Part shown: positions 6,951 to 14,365 of the stretch, piece by piece
How the letters are laid out: each line of letters starts with the position of its first letter
Numbering within the stretch: position 1 is the stretch's first letter
Source: Lawsonibacter sp.
Lineage (GTDB): Bacteria; Bacillota; Clostridia; Oscillospirales; Oscillospiraceae
DNA: 33,790 nucleotides
Reading direction: 5' to 3'
NCBI GenBank assembly: GCA_022796195.1
Contig: JAAWIE010000016.1
Span: 1 to 33,790, forward strand
Program-made: the position numbers and the translations under genes
The notes under the pieces: model-generated
Told to the model about the DNA's origin: nothing
What the model saw: the letters and a program-made list of their open reading frames with translations, nothing else
Databases searched by the model: none

Positions 6951-7676
6951 GTGTCCTTGGAACGCATCGACAAGCTTCTGTCCTCCACGGGGAAGTGGAG
7001 CCGGAAGGAGATTAAAGATCTGGTGCGGCATGGCCGGGTATTGGTAGACGGAAAAGCCGTGGCTCGGGCGGAAGAAAAAGTGGACCGGGAGACGGTTTGC
7101 CTGATTGTAGACGGTAAGCCAGTGGATTGCTCCCCCTTTGTTTATGTGATGCTTGATAAACCGGCGGGGCTGTTATCCGCTACAGAAGACAGCCGCCAGC
7201 CAACGGTGCTGGATCTGCTTCCGCCGGAGCTGAAGCGCCGGGGGCTATTCCCTGTGGGGCGGCTGGACAAGGATACCACCGGTCTGCTGCTGCTCACTGA
7301 TGATGGAGGTTTGGCCCACCAGATGCTGTCTCCGAAAAAACATGTGGATAAGGTGTATTTTGCCCAGGTGGAGGGCCGGGTAGGGCCGGAAGATGTGTCC
7401 GCGCTGGCTGGCGGTATGGTGCTGGAGGACGGTTTGCACTGTCTTCCCGCTGGACTGGAGCCTTTGGAGGATGGTTCCTCCTGTCTGGTGACCCTTCGGG
7501 AGGGGAAGTATCATCAAGTGAAACGGATGCTGGCCGCCCGGGGCAAGCCGGTGCTGTCGCTTCGCCGCCTGTCTATGGGACCTTTGACGCTGGACAGAGG
7601 ACTTAAGCCCGGAAAATGGCGGTTTTTGTCGGCGCAGGAGCGGGCGGAATTGCAAAGATTGAAGGGGACTCAATAA
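6951..7676 (+). CDS. rRNA pseudouridine synthase, RsuA/RluB/E/F family
   Basis: The 241-residue protein has an N-terminal S4 RNA-binding domain (about 1-60, MSLERIDKLLSSTGKWSRKE) and a pseudouridine synthase domain. The family signature GRLDKDTTGLLLLT (103-116) carries the catalytic aspartate D106. The family isomerises one uridine in 16S (RsuA) or 23S (RluB/E/F) rRNA. The lack of an RluB-type C-terminal tail and the size favour an RsuA-like enzyme, but the site is not certain. AGGAGG lies seven bases before a GTG start at 6951. It is divergent from the DUF4830 gene and followed by a separate transcription unit. Confidence 0.9.
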   Translation: MSLERIDKLLSSTGKWSRKEIKDLVRHGRVLVDGKAVARAEEKVDRETVCLIVDGKPVDCSPFVYVMLDKPAGLLSATEDSRQPTVLDLLPPELKRRGLFPVGRLDKDTTGLLLLTDDGGLAHQMLSPKKHVDKVYFAQVEGRVGPEDVSALAGGMVLEDGLHCLPAGLEPLEDGSSCLVTLREGKYHQVKRMLAARGKPVLSLRRLSMGPLTLDRGLKPGKWRFLSAQERAELQRLKGTQ

Positions 7677-7714
7677 ATTTTGGGCAATCTGAACAAAAAA
7701 ATCGAAAAAACCTC

Positions 7715-7744
7715 TTGCCAAACAGGGGGGGAACCCGTTATAAT
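7715..7744 (+). promoter_or_regulatory. Promoter of the CdaR-type regulator gene
   Basis: TTGCCA (7715-7720), an 18-base spacer containing a G7 tract, and TATAAT (7739-7744) lie about 38 bases upstream of the start codon. Confidence 0.82.
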
Positions 7745-7782
7745 AGGAAAGCAGTACCAAAGATTATGTAGGAGGGATCGCT

Positions 7783-8874
7783 GTGTCTAGCAGGATGTTC
7801 CAAGGTGTCGTACTCCAAATGAAGGACAACATCAGCCGCACGGTAGGTGTGGTGGACGCGGAGGGGATCGTGGTCGCCTGCAGCGAGCTTACTTGCATCG
7901 GCGAACATTGGTCCGGTGCAGTGGCCGCTATCAACAGCGCGGACAACGGACTGGCCCGGTTTGGGGGCAGGACCTTTAAGCCCCTTGCTGGCTGGGGGGC
8001 CCAGTTTGACTATGCCGCTTTTGTCAAGGGTGAGGACGAGATGGCAGCGTCTCTGTGCGCTGTGGCTGTGGTGGCGTTCAATGGCGCTAAGACCTATTAT
8101 GAGGAGAAACACGACAAAGCCACCTTTGTAAAAAACATTATCTCGGACAATATCCTCTTAGGCGATATTTATACCCAGGCGAAAGAGCTTCATTTTGTTT
8201 CCGAGGTCCCCCGGGCCGCTTTTCTGGTACGTCAGCTGGGGCCTGCCGATGTGTCTACCATCGACGTAATTCAAAATCTGTTTCCCGACAAGCAGACGGA
8301 TTTTGTGATTTCCATTAACGAGACAGATGTGGCGCTTATTAAGCAGCTGCCCGAGGGGGCGGATTCCAGGGAATTGGGTAAAATCGCCAAGCAGATCGTC
8401 ACCGCCATTACCCAGGAACTGGGCGTAAAGGTAGTAATTGGAATTGGTACAATTGTGCCCCACATTCGGGACCTGGCCCGGGCTTACAAAGAGGCCGGCG
8501 TCGCAATTGATGTGGGCAAGGTCTTCGACACTGAGAAAACGGTTATCAACTACGAAAATCTGGGCATCGGACGCCTGATTTATCAGCTGCCAACCATCCT
8601 GTGCCAGATGTTCCTCCAAGAAGTCTTCAAAAAGAGCCCCATCGACGCCTTGGATCAGGAGACCCTGCTTACCATCAACAAGTTCTTTGAGAACAACCTG
8701 AATGTGTCTGAAACGGCCCGAAAGCTGTTTGTACATCGGAACACGCTGGTGTACCGGCTGGAGAAGATCAAGAAACTCACCGGCCTGGACCTGCGGGAGT
8801 TTGACGATGCCATTACATTTAAGGTGGCTCTTATGGTGAAAAAGTACCTGATCTCCCGGGGCATTGAATCCTAA
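7783..8874 (+). CDS. PucR/CdaR-family transcriptional regulator
   Basis: The 363-residue protein has an N-terminal sensor-like domain (about 1-110; VGVVDAEGIVVACS and CIGEHWSGA recall sugar-diacid-recognition or GAF folds). A middle GGDEF-like PucR region runs about 140-265. The C-terminal PucR helix-turn-helix (about 300-355) has NNLNVSETARKLFVHRNT and VYRLEKIKKLTGLDLREFDD. CdaR-type proteins usually activate catabolic operons in response to diacids or purine metabolites. No such operon is adjacent; the next genes are ftsE/ftsX, so the target is open. The start is a GTG (7783) with GGAGGG upstream. A terminator follows at 8886. Confidence 0.88.
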   Translation: MSSRMFQGVVLQMKDNISRTVGVVDAEGIVVACSELTCIGEHWSGAVAAINSADNGLARFGGRTFKPLAGWGAQFDYAAFVKGEDEMAASLCAVAVVAFNGAKTYYEEKHDKATFVKNIISDNILLGDIYTQAKELHFVSEVPRAAFLVRQLGPADVSTIDVIQNLFPDKQTDFVISINETDVALIKQLPEGADSRELGKIAKQIVTAITQELGVKVVIGIGTIVPHIRDLARAYKEAGVAIDVGKVFDTEKTVINYENLGIGRLIYQLPTILCQMFLQEVFKKSPIDALDQETLLTINKFFENNLNVSETARKLFVHRNTLVYRLEKIKKLTGLDLREFDDAITFKVALMVKKYLISRGIES

Positions 8875-8885
8875 CCGAATTTGCC

Positions 8886-8914
8886 AGCGCCGTCCATTGG
8901 GGCGGCGCTTTTTT
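8886..8914 (+). terminator. Rho-independent terminator after the CdaR-type gene
   Basis: AGCGCCGTCC (8886-8895) pairs with GGGCGGCGCT (8900-8909), with one T-G wobble, around an ATTG loop. It is followed by TTTTTT (8909-8914), a textbook terminator 11 bases after the stop codon. Confidence 0.92.
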
Positions 8915-8924
8915 AAAAATGGTC

Positions 8925-8953
8925 TTGCGATTTCCTGGGGAATAAGTTACAAT
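8925..8953 (+). promoter_or_regulatory. Upstream candidate promoter P1 of ftsE
   Basis: TTGCGA (8925-8930), 17 bases and TACAAT (8948-8953). The -10 box overlaps the first of three AGTTACAA repeats (8945-8972). Confidence 0.62.
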
Positions 8954-8972
8954 ATAGTTACAAAAGTTACAA
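8945..8972 (+). repeat. Three direct AGTTACAA repeats near the ftsE promoter
   Basis: AGTTACAA occurs at 8945-8952, 8956-8963 and 8965-8972, with start-to-start spacing of 11 and 9 bases, about one helical turn each. The repeats begin in the P1 -10 box and run into the transcribed leader. A short inverted pair GTAGT (8974-8978) and ACTAC follows. Phased copies are typical of cooperative regulator binding. Confidence 0.6.
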
Positions 8973-9032
8973 AGTAGTAAAAACTACCAGTGGCCCAGCA
9001 TAAAAAGAAAATGGTTGTTTACAGATTATATG

Positions 9033-9061
9033 TTTACACGACATCCGACTTGTGGTAAACT
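9033..9061 (+). promoter_or_regulatory. Downstream candidate promoter P2 of ftsE
   Basis: TTTACA (9033-9038), a 17-base spacer and TAAACT (9056-9061) lie about 65 bases before the ftsE ATG. With P1 this suggests tandem promoters. Confidence 0.55.
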
Positions 9062-9126
9062 GGGTGTTCGGGAAGCCCCCGGCCTTAGAGATTGAAATAT
9101 TGGCTGAGCGAGGAGCAGAGCGTGGT

Positions 9127-9816
9127 ATGATTCGCTTTATCGACGTATTTAAAGAGTACGACAACGGGACCAAGGCCCTGAAGGGGGTCAACGTGCGTAT
9201 TGATGATGGTGAGTTCGTCTTTCTGGTGGGGCCGTCGGGGTCGGGCAAGTCCACCCTGATTAAGCTGATTACGGCAGAAATTGCCCCCAGTGATGGGCGG
9301 GTGATGGTTAACGGCTACAACCTGAACAACATCAGCCCCCGGCAGGTGCCTCAGATGCGGCGCACACTGGGCGTTATCTTTCAGGATTTCCGCCTGATCG
9401 AGAAAAAGACGGTCTATGAAAATCTGGCCTTTGCCATGCGCGCCATCGGGGCGTCTAACCGGGAACTTCGCCGGCGCATTCCATATGTATTGCAGCTGGT
9501 GGGGCTGGAGCAGAAAGGCGACCGTTACCCCGGCGAGATCTCGGGCGGCGAGCAGCAGCGCGTGGCGATTGCCCGGGCGCTGGTGAACAACCCCAGCATG
9601 ATTATTGCTGACGAGCCTACGGGCAATCTGGACCCCCAGCGTTCCCTGGAAATTATGATGCTGCTGGAGCGTATCAACGAACTGGGCACCACCGTGCTGG
9701 TGGTCACCCATGAGAAGAATCTGGTCAACCGCTTCGCCAAACGGGTGGTTGCCATTGAAAACGGACGGATCATCAGCGACGAGACAGGTGGTTACTACAA
9801 TGTCGAGAAAATTTGA
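9127..9816 (+). CDS. ftsE: Cell division ATP-binding protein FtsE
   Basis: The 229-residue ABC ATPase has Walker A GPSGSGKST (35-43), a Q-loop IFQDFRLIEKKTVYENL typical of FtsE, signature SGGEQ (139-143), and Walker B MIIADEPTGNLD (158-169). FtsE energises FtsX, and the complex drives extracellular peptidoglycan hydrolases at the septum or side wall rather than transporting a substrate. I chose the ATG at 9127, giving the family's usual N-terminus MIRFIDVFKEY; the longer in-frame start at 9052 overlaps promoter P2. Its stop overlaps the ftsX start by 17 bases, implying translational coupling. Confidence 0.96.
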   Translation: MIRFIDVFKEYDNGTKALKGVNVRIDDGEFVFLVGPSGSGKSTLIKLITAEIAPSDGRVMVNGYNLNNISPRQVPQMRRTLGVIFQDFRLIEKKTVYENLAFAMRAIGASNRELRRRIPYVLQLVGLEQKGDRYPGEISGGEQQRVAIARALVNNPSMIIADEPTGNLDPQRSLEIMMLLERINELGTTVLVVTHEKNLVNRFAKRVVAIENGRIISDETGGYYNVEKI

Positions 9817-10696
9817 CGCGGGATATTTTATCAGCGAGGGCGTTCATTCCATCTTCACCCACGGTTTTATGTCCTTTGCCGCTGTGTGCATGATTGTGGC
9901 GTGTCTGCTGATTATGGGCTCATTCAGTCTGCTGGCGGTGAACTTGGATAACATGCTGGGCGACTTGGAGAGCGAAAACGAGATGATGGTGTACATAGAT
10001 GAAAGTCTCACCGAAGATCAGGCCAGGGCGCTCCAACCCATTCTGGCCAAAGTAGAGAATGTGTCACAGCTCACCTTTGTCACAGGGACCCAGGCGCTGG
10101 CGGATTTCAAACTCAAACAGCAGAACACAGACCTGCTGTCTGACCTGCCCGACGATACCTTTCGGGACCGGTATCGGGTTCATGTAGTTGATATCGAGCG
10201 GATGGCAGAGACCAAAACCGCCTTGGAACAGGTGGAGGGCGTGGGCGAGGGCAATGTCCGGGCGGCCATTGAGATTGCCGACGGCTTTGTACTGGTGCGC
10301 AACATTGCCACCGGCGTGGCTATGATCTTGATCGGGATTTTGCTGATAATTTCCCTGTTTATCATTGCCAATACCATTAAGCTGGCTACCTTCTACCGCC
10401 GGGAGGAGATCGCCATTATGAAGATGTGCGGCGCGACCAACGGATTTATTGAGTGGCCCTTCGTGGTGGAAGGAATGATTCTGGGGCTGGCCGGTGCATT
10501 GATTGCGTTCCTGGCCCAGTGGGGATTGTATCAGCTGGTGGCGAAGCTGGCAATTCAGGGCAACGGCTTGTCCCTGGTAACCATGCTCAGTTATAATTCG
10601 ATGGCGACCACCATTCTGGCTGTGTTCTGCACTGTGGGTGCGGTTATTGGCGTGGGCGGGTCACTGCTGGCGATTCGGAAGTTCCTTCAGGTATGA
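9800..10696 (+). CDS. ftsX: Cell division protein FtsX
   Basis: The 298-residue permease-like protein has four predicted membrane helices (about 24-46, 168-193, 220-245, 267-295). A large extracellular loop lies between the first two (about 50-165), as in Gram-positive FtsX, and contacts the hydrolase. The FtsX-type motif REEIAIMKMCGATNGFI lies on the cytoplasmic side between helices 2 and 3 and meets FtsE. The ATG at 9800 follows AGGTGG inside the end of ftsE. The downstream small membrane protein and M23 hydrolase are probably cotranscribed and functionally linked. Confidence 0.95.
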   Translation: MSRKFDAGYFISEGVHSIFTHGFMSFAAVCMIVACLLIMGSFSLLAVNLDNMLGDLESENEMMVYIDESLTEDQARALQPILAKVENVSQLTFVTGTQALADFKLKQQNTDLLSDLPDDTFRDRYRVHVVDIERMAETKTALEQVEGVGEGNVRAAIEIADGFVLVRNIATGVAMILIGILLIISLFIIANTIKLATFYRREEIAIMKMCGATNGFIEWPFVVEGMILGLAGALIAFLAQWGLYQLVAKLAIQGNGLSLVTMLSYNSMATTILAVFCTVGAVIGVGGSLLAIRKFLQV

Positions 10697-10716
10697 CGAA
10701 AAGGGAGGTTGCACCT

Positions 10717-10818
10717 ATGAAACGGCAAAAAAGACAGAGAATCATGGTGTCGGTGCTGGCGGGATTTTTGGCGTTTTTAATGATTCTGCCCATTCTGGCA
10801 AACATCTTTATCCAGTGA
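10717..10818 (+). CDS. 33-residue single-span membrane protein between ftsX and the M23 gene
   Basis: A short frame encodes 33 residues: a strongly basic N-terminus (MKRQKRQR) then one hydrophobic helix (about 9-32, IMVSVLAGFLAFLMILPI then LANIFIQ). A clear ribosome site, GGGAGG, precedes the ATG at 10717. Gaps are small on both sides (20 bases after ftsX, 15 before the next gene), so it is placed and translated like a real operon member. The predicted topology is N-in by the positive-inside rule. I do not recognise a family. A role as a small regulator or assembly factor of FtsEX-hydrolase is inference from position only. Confidence 0.72.
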   Translation: MKRQKRQRIMVSVLAGFLAFLMILPILANIFIQ

Positions 10819-10833
10819 ACGGAGGGGGCAGTT

Positions 10834-12090
10834 ATGATACGCAGTAAAACGTTTTTGCGCCGGACGCTGGGGCTCGTTCTTGTGCTGGCAGTGCTCCTGC
10901 CCTTGGCGGGGAACAGCATGGTGGTGGAGTCCTCCGCCGTCACCCAGGCGGAGATCGACGCCCTGAAAGGGGACGCCGGTGATCTGGCCAGCCAGCGCAA
11001 GGAGATTCAGGCACAGATCAAGGCCCTCAAGTCGGACAAAGAAGCCGCCCTGGCAAAACGGGACCTGTTGGTCAAGCAGATTTATGTGGTCCAGCAGGAG
11101 ATTAACAACATCAACAAACAGCTGGAAATGTATGATCAGCTGATTGCTGAGAAAACGGCGGAGCTGGAGCAGGCAGAGGCGGACGAGAAAGCCCAGTTTG
11201 ACCTGTTCTGCCGCCGGATGCGGAACATGGAGGAACAGGGGGAGGTCTCCTACTGGTCCATCCTGTTTTCCTCCAGCAGCTTCGCGGAACTGCTGGATAA
11301 CTACATGATTATCGACGAGATCATCGAGTACGACAACCGGGTGATCGACAAGCTGGTAGCCCTTCAGGAGAAGGTGACCGCCGACCGGGAGGAACTGGAA
11401 GTGGCCCGGGCCGGTCAGGAGGAGGCCAAAAAGCAGCAGGAGTCCGCCCGCGCCTCGCTGAAAAGCCAGGAGAGCGAGTTGGACAGCCTGATTGAGGAGA
11501 TTAACAATCAGGAGGATGAACTGGAGGCCAAGGAAAAGGACCTTCAGGTAGCGGCCAGCAAGCTGGACAGCGAGATCAAGCGTCTGGAACGGGAGATGGC
11601 GGCACAGATTAAAAATGTGCCCAGCGAATCCGGGTTCCTCTGGCCTCTGGCGGCAAATATCAATACCCTGTCGTCCTTCTATGGCAGCCGCAAGGACCCC
11701 TTTACCGGAAGGCCGGATAACCATACCGGCATTGACGTCCCTGCCGCCAGCGGTACTCCCATCTATGCCGCCAAGAGCGGCGTGGTAGTTACCTCCATCA
11801 AGGGAAGCGGCAGTTACTGGTCTTATGGCAACTATGTGCTGGTCTCTCACAGTGACGGTACCAGCACCCTGTACGCCCACATGAGCCGGCGCAATGTGTC
11901 CAAGGGGCAGGTAGTGAAGCAGGGCGATGTGGTGGGTTACGTGGGCACCACCGGCAACTCCACCGGCAACCACCTTCACTTCGAGGTCCGCGTCAATGGA
12001 AGCCGAACCGATCCTCTGAACTACTTCAAGGATAAGGCGCTCTATTACCGCAGCGGCGGAAAGACCACAAATGTGTGGAACTGGATGTAA
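10834..12090 (+). CDS. Coiled-coil M23 peptidase, EnvC/PcsB-like murein hydrolase or activator
   Basis: The 418-residue protein has a signal peptide (about 1-36, RRTLGLVLVLAVLLPLAG ending near SSA) and a long coiled coil (about 37-265). A C-terminal LytM/M23 domain (about 285-405) follows. Zinc-ligand motifs HTGID (H297, D301) and HLHFE (H380, H382) and the YAHM histidine H349 are all present, so it may be catalytically active, unlike E. coli EnvC. The coiled coil followed by a hydrolase domain is the layout of FtsX-controlled partners, and it lies downstream of ftsEX, strongly suggesting it is their effector. The ATG follows GGAGGGGG. A terminator at 12096 ends the operon. Confidence 0.93.
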   Translation: MIRSKTFLRRTLGLVLVLAVLLPLAGNSMVVESSAVTQAEIDALKGDAGDLASQRKEIQAQIKALKSDKEAALAKRDLLVKQIYVVQQEINNINKQLEMYDQLIAEKTAELEQAEADEKAQFDLFCRRMRNMEEQGEVSYWSILFSSSSFAELLDNYMIIDEIIEYDNRVIDKLVALQEKVTADREELEVARAGQEEAKKQQESARASLKSQESELDSLIEEINNQEDELEAKEKDLQVAASKLDSEIKRLEREMAAQIKNVPSESGFLWPLAANINTLSSFYGSRKDPFTGRPDNHTGIDVPAASGTPIYAAKSGVVVTSIKGSGSYWSYGNYVLVSHSDGTSTLYAHMSRRNVSKGQVVKQGDVVGYVGTTGNSTGNHLHFEVRVNGSRTDPLNYFKDKALYYRSGGKTTNVWNWM

Positions 12091-12095
12091 ACAGG

Positions 12096-12125
12096 AAACG
12101 GCTCTCCCGGTTGGGAGAGCCGTTT
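12096..12125. terminator. Bidirectional hairpin terminator between the convergent M23 and AI-2E genes
   Basis: AAACGGCTCTCCC (12096-12108) pairs perfectly with GGGAGAGCCGTTT (12113-12125) around GGTT. It lies five bases after the M23 stop and two bases beyond the AI-2E stop, so it can serve both strands; the T-tract is better on the plus strand. Confidence 0.88.
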
Positions 12126-12127
12126 TG

Positions 12128-13264
12128 TCATTTCGTTCTGGGAGCGGGCCGGTTCCGCTTTGCCACATCGTCCCGGAGGACCTGATAGAAGGTAGCTGCA
12201 AGAGGGACCGCCAGCAGCATACCGCCGATTCCGAGCACGCCGCCTCCGATGGTGACTGCCGCCAGCACCCAGATGCCGGGCAGGCCGATGGAGGAGCCAA
12301 CCACTTTGGGATAGATCAGGTTGCCCTCCAGCTGCTGAAGGACAGAGATAAACACCAGAAACAGCAGGGCTTTCAGGGGGGAGACGGTAAAAATCATAAA
12401 CGCGCCCACGCCTGCGCCGATGTAGGCTCCGGCCACGGGAATCAGGGCGGTAAAGCCGATGAGGGTCCCCACCATGGAGGCATAGGGGAACTGGAACAGG
12501 AGCATTCCGCCCATGCACAGCAGGCCCAGAATGACCGCCTCGGTACACTGGCCCACCACGAAGCGGCGGAAACAGTTGTGCAGGGTTTCGAGGAAGTAGA
12601 GCAGGCGGCTGTACCAGCTGGGTTTCAGGTAAGTTTTCATCAGGAGCGCGCCCTGCCGGGACAGATTTTCCTTTTCCGTAAGCAGGTAGATGGAGAAAAT
12701 GACGCTGACGATGGCGGTAAAGGCGGCGGACACAGTGGCGGAGATCAGGGACACCAGGGAGCCCATCACGCCGCCCAGCCCGGCCAGTACGAAGTTGACC
12801 ACTTTTGTGGCCAGTTCCTGCCAGTTGACCGTGCCGTCGGCGGCGAACATCCCGGACAGTGCGGCCAGCTGATCGGGGCTGAGGTCGTTCAGTTTGATGC
12901 TCAGCTGACGGAGCAGGGGGGTCAGTTCTTCCAGCAGCAGAGTGACGCTCTGAATCAATTCTGGCAGAATCATCCGTACAATGAGCACCACAATGCCGAT
13001 CAGACTGGCGTAGGCCAGCACCAGACACACCGGGCGGCGGCTCCTGATCACCGCCTGATTTTGAGATTTGGGAAAATACCAGCCCTCATACATACTCATG
13101 AGGATGTTGACCGCGTAGGCGATTACCGCGCCCAGAACCAGCGGGAACCCGGCTTTGACCGCCAGCAGAGCCAGTCCAGACAGCCACTCCCAGTAGTGGA
13201 CGGCCAGATAGAGGGCGAACAGCACCGCGCCGAAGCGCAGGGGACCTTTCCATTCCTGTTTCAT
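12128..13264 (-). CDS. AI-2E family transporter (YtvI/PerM-type)
   Basis: The 378-residue polytopic membrane protein has two N-terminal helices, a long amphipathic segment (about 110-170, ELIQSVTLLLEELTPLLRQLS) and a C-terminal helix block. The latter includes IGFTALIPVAGAYIGAGVGAF and LEGNLIYPKVVGSSIGLPGIWVL, hallmarks of the AI-2E/PerM family. Members have been linked to autoinducer-2 export, sporulation or Na+/H+ exchange; the substrate here cannot be inferred. Its ATG overlaps the rimM stop by four bases, so it is translated as the last gene of the ffh operon, where trmD and rplS would often be expected. The ribosome site GGAGGG lies inside rimM. Confidence 0.9.
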   Translation of the reverse strand: MKQEWKGPLRFGAVLFALYLAVHYWEWLSGLALLAVKAGFPLVLGAVIAYAVNILMSMYEGWYFPKSQNQAVIRSRRPVCLVLAYASLIGIVVLIVRMILPELIQSVTLLLEELTPLLRQLSIKLNDLSPDQLAALSGMFAADGTVNWQELATKVVNFVLAGLGGVMGSLVSLISATVSAAFTAIVSVIFSIYLLTEKENLSRQGALLMKTYLKPSWYSRLLYFLETLHNCFRRFVVGQCTEAVILGLLCMGGMLLFQFPYASMVGTLIGFTALIPVAGAYIGAGVGAFMIFTVSPLKALLFLVFISVLQQLEGNLIYPKVVGSSIGLPGIWVLAAVTIGGGVLGIGGMLLAVPLAATFYQVLRDDVAKRNRPAPRTK

Positions 13265-13755
13265 AGGCCCTCCATCAGGTTCACCCGGATGTAGCCGTCC
13301 TCCACGTTGGTCTCCGCGATGAACTGGGGGACAGCGGGGATCATCAGTTCCCGTTCGCCGCCCCTGACAACATAGACGTTGTTGGCGGGAGGGGTGAGGA
13401 TGTCGTCAATTTTGCCCAGCACCGCGCCGCTTTCAGCGTCCCGGACTTCCAGACCGTAGATATCGGCCAGGAAGAAAGCGCCTTCGGGAAGGTTCACATC
13501 TGCCCGGTCAATGTGCAGGATGGCGTTGCGCATGGACATGGCCCCGGGCACATCGGTGAGGCCCTCAAACTTCATAATGACCATGTTTTTGTGGACCCTG
13601 GCCCGCTCCACCTGAATGGGGAAGTGGGACTGGTCCACATACAGGGTTTTAAACTGACATAGAAATTCCGGCGAGTCCGCCCAGGGCTGAACTTTTACTT
13701 CGCCGTTCAGGCCGTGGACATTGGTAACCTTGCCAACTTCTAAATATTGCTGCAT
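13261..13755 (-). CDS. rimM: Ribosome maturation factor RimM
   Basis: The 164-residue protein is full length, with an N-terminal RimM barrel (about 1-85, EVGKVTNVHGLNGEVKVQPW) and a C-terminal PRC-barrel domain (about 92-164, FFLADIYGLEVRD, IPAVPQFI). RimM binds S19 and helps mature the 30S head. The ATG at 13755 follows AGGAGGC-type sequence. It sits 50 bases downstream of khpA across a hairpin, and its stop overlaps the AI-2E start. The usual next gene trmD is missing here. Confidence 0.95.
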   Translation of the reverse strand: MQQYLEVGKVTNVHGLNGEVKVQPWADSPEFLCQFKTLYVDQSHFPIQVERARVHKNMVIMKFEGLTDVPGAMSMRNAILHIDRADVNLPEGAFFLADIYGLEVRDAESGAVLGKIDDILTPPANNVYVVRGGERELMIPAVPQFIAETNVEDGYIRVNLMEGL

Positions 13756-13774
13756 AGGTGCCTCCTATTTAGAA

Positions 13775-13803
13775 CAGCGGCGCAGGAAACCCCCGCGCCG
13801 CTG
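13775..13803 (-). promoter_or_regulatory. Intercistronic hairpin between khpA and rimM
   Basis: CAGCGGCG (13775-13782) pairs with CGCCGCTG (13796-13803). No T-run follows on the minus strand, so it is unlikely to be an efficient terminator. It may instead attenuate or stabilise the mRNA between khpA and rimM. Confidence 0.5.
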
Positions 13804-13805
13804 CT

Positions 13806-14036
13806 TTAATCGACGATTTCCACATTGATGCGCTTGCCCACCCGCTGGGCGGCGGAGCGCATCAAAATGCGGATTTCCTTGGCGATCCGGCCCTGACGGC
13901 CGATTACTTTGCCCATGTCCTCCGGGGCAACCCGAAGTTCCAGCACGGTTTCGCCTTCGCCCTCGACCTCAGTGACAGACACCTGCTCAGGGTGTTCCAC
14001 CAGGTTCTGGGCCACATAGGTCAGAAGCTCTTTCAT
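13806..14036 (-). CDS. khpA: KH-domain RNA-binding protein KhpA (YlqC)
   Basis: The 76-residue protein is a single type II KH domain with GXXG loop VIGRQGRIAKEIR (about 44-56). This is the standard size for KhpA, which dimerises with KhpB/EloR and binds RNA, affecting cell division and length in streptococci. It lies between rpsP and rimM exactly as in Bacillus and Streptococcus. GGAGG precedes the ATG, 15 bases after the rpsP stop. Confidence 0.95.
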   Translation of the reverse strand: MKELLTYVAQNLVEHPEQVSVTEVEGEGETVLELRVAPEDMGKVIGRQGRIAKEIRILMRSAAQRVGKRINVEIVD

Positions 14037-14051
14037 TGGTAACCTCCAGCC

Positions 14052-14291
14052 TTACAGTGCGCCAGCCTTTTTCAGCAGGTCGCGAACGGTCTCGGTGGGC
14101 TGAGCGCCGGTCTTAATCCAAGCCTGGGCCCGGTCCACGTCCACCTTCAGCTCGGCGGGGCTGGTGACGGGGTTATAAATACCGATTTCCTCAATGAAAC
14201 GGCCATCGCGGGGGTAGCGGGAGTCGGCCACCACAATGCGGTAGAAGGGAGCCTTCTTGGCGCCCATGCGGCGCAGTCTGATTTTAACCAT
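14052..14291 (-). CDS. rpsP: 30S ribosomal protein S16
   Basis: The 79-residue protein begins [25 protein letters not shown], the canonical S16 N-terminus, and has [12 protein letters not shown] in its centre. S16 assembles early in the 5' domain of the 30S subunit. GGAGGTG precedes the ATG at 14291. The 74-base gap from ffh contains a small hairpin AAGCGC/GCGCTT (14331-14347) without a T-run, so cotranscription with ffh is likely. Confidence 0.97.
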   Translation of the reverse strand: MVKIRLRRMGAKKAPFYRIVVADSRYPRDGRFIEEIGIYNPVTSPAELKVDVDRAQAWIKTGAQPTETVRDLLKKAGAL

Positions 14292-14365
14292 GTATTTTCA
14301 CCTCCAAATGAATTTGTTTGTTTATATGGAAAGCGCACACGGCGCTTCGCCAACGTGTATTTTGT

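Noticed and set aside
10777-12300. 507-codon minus-strand frame opposite the M23 gene
   Set aside because: It crosses the terminator at 12096-12125 and the end of the AI-2E gene, lies antisense to an obvious coding gene, and has low-complexity shadow composition.
12071-13294. 407-codon plus-strand frame opposite the AI-2E gene
   Set aside because: A histidine/glutamine/glycine-rich shadow of a hydrophobic membrane protein; it spans a terminator and two genes.
14331-14347. Hairpin between ffh and rpsP as a terminator
   Set aside because: The six-base stem has no T-run on the coding strand, so it is too weak to call.
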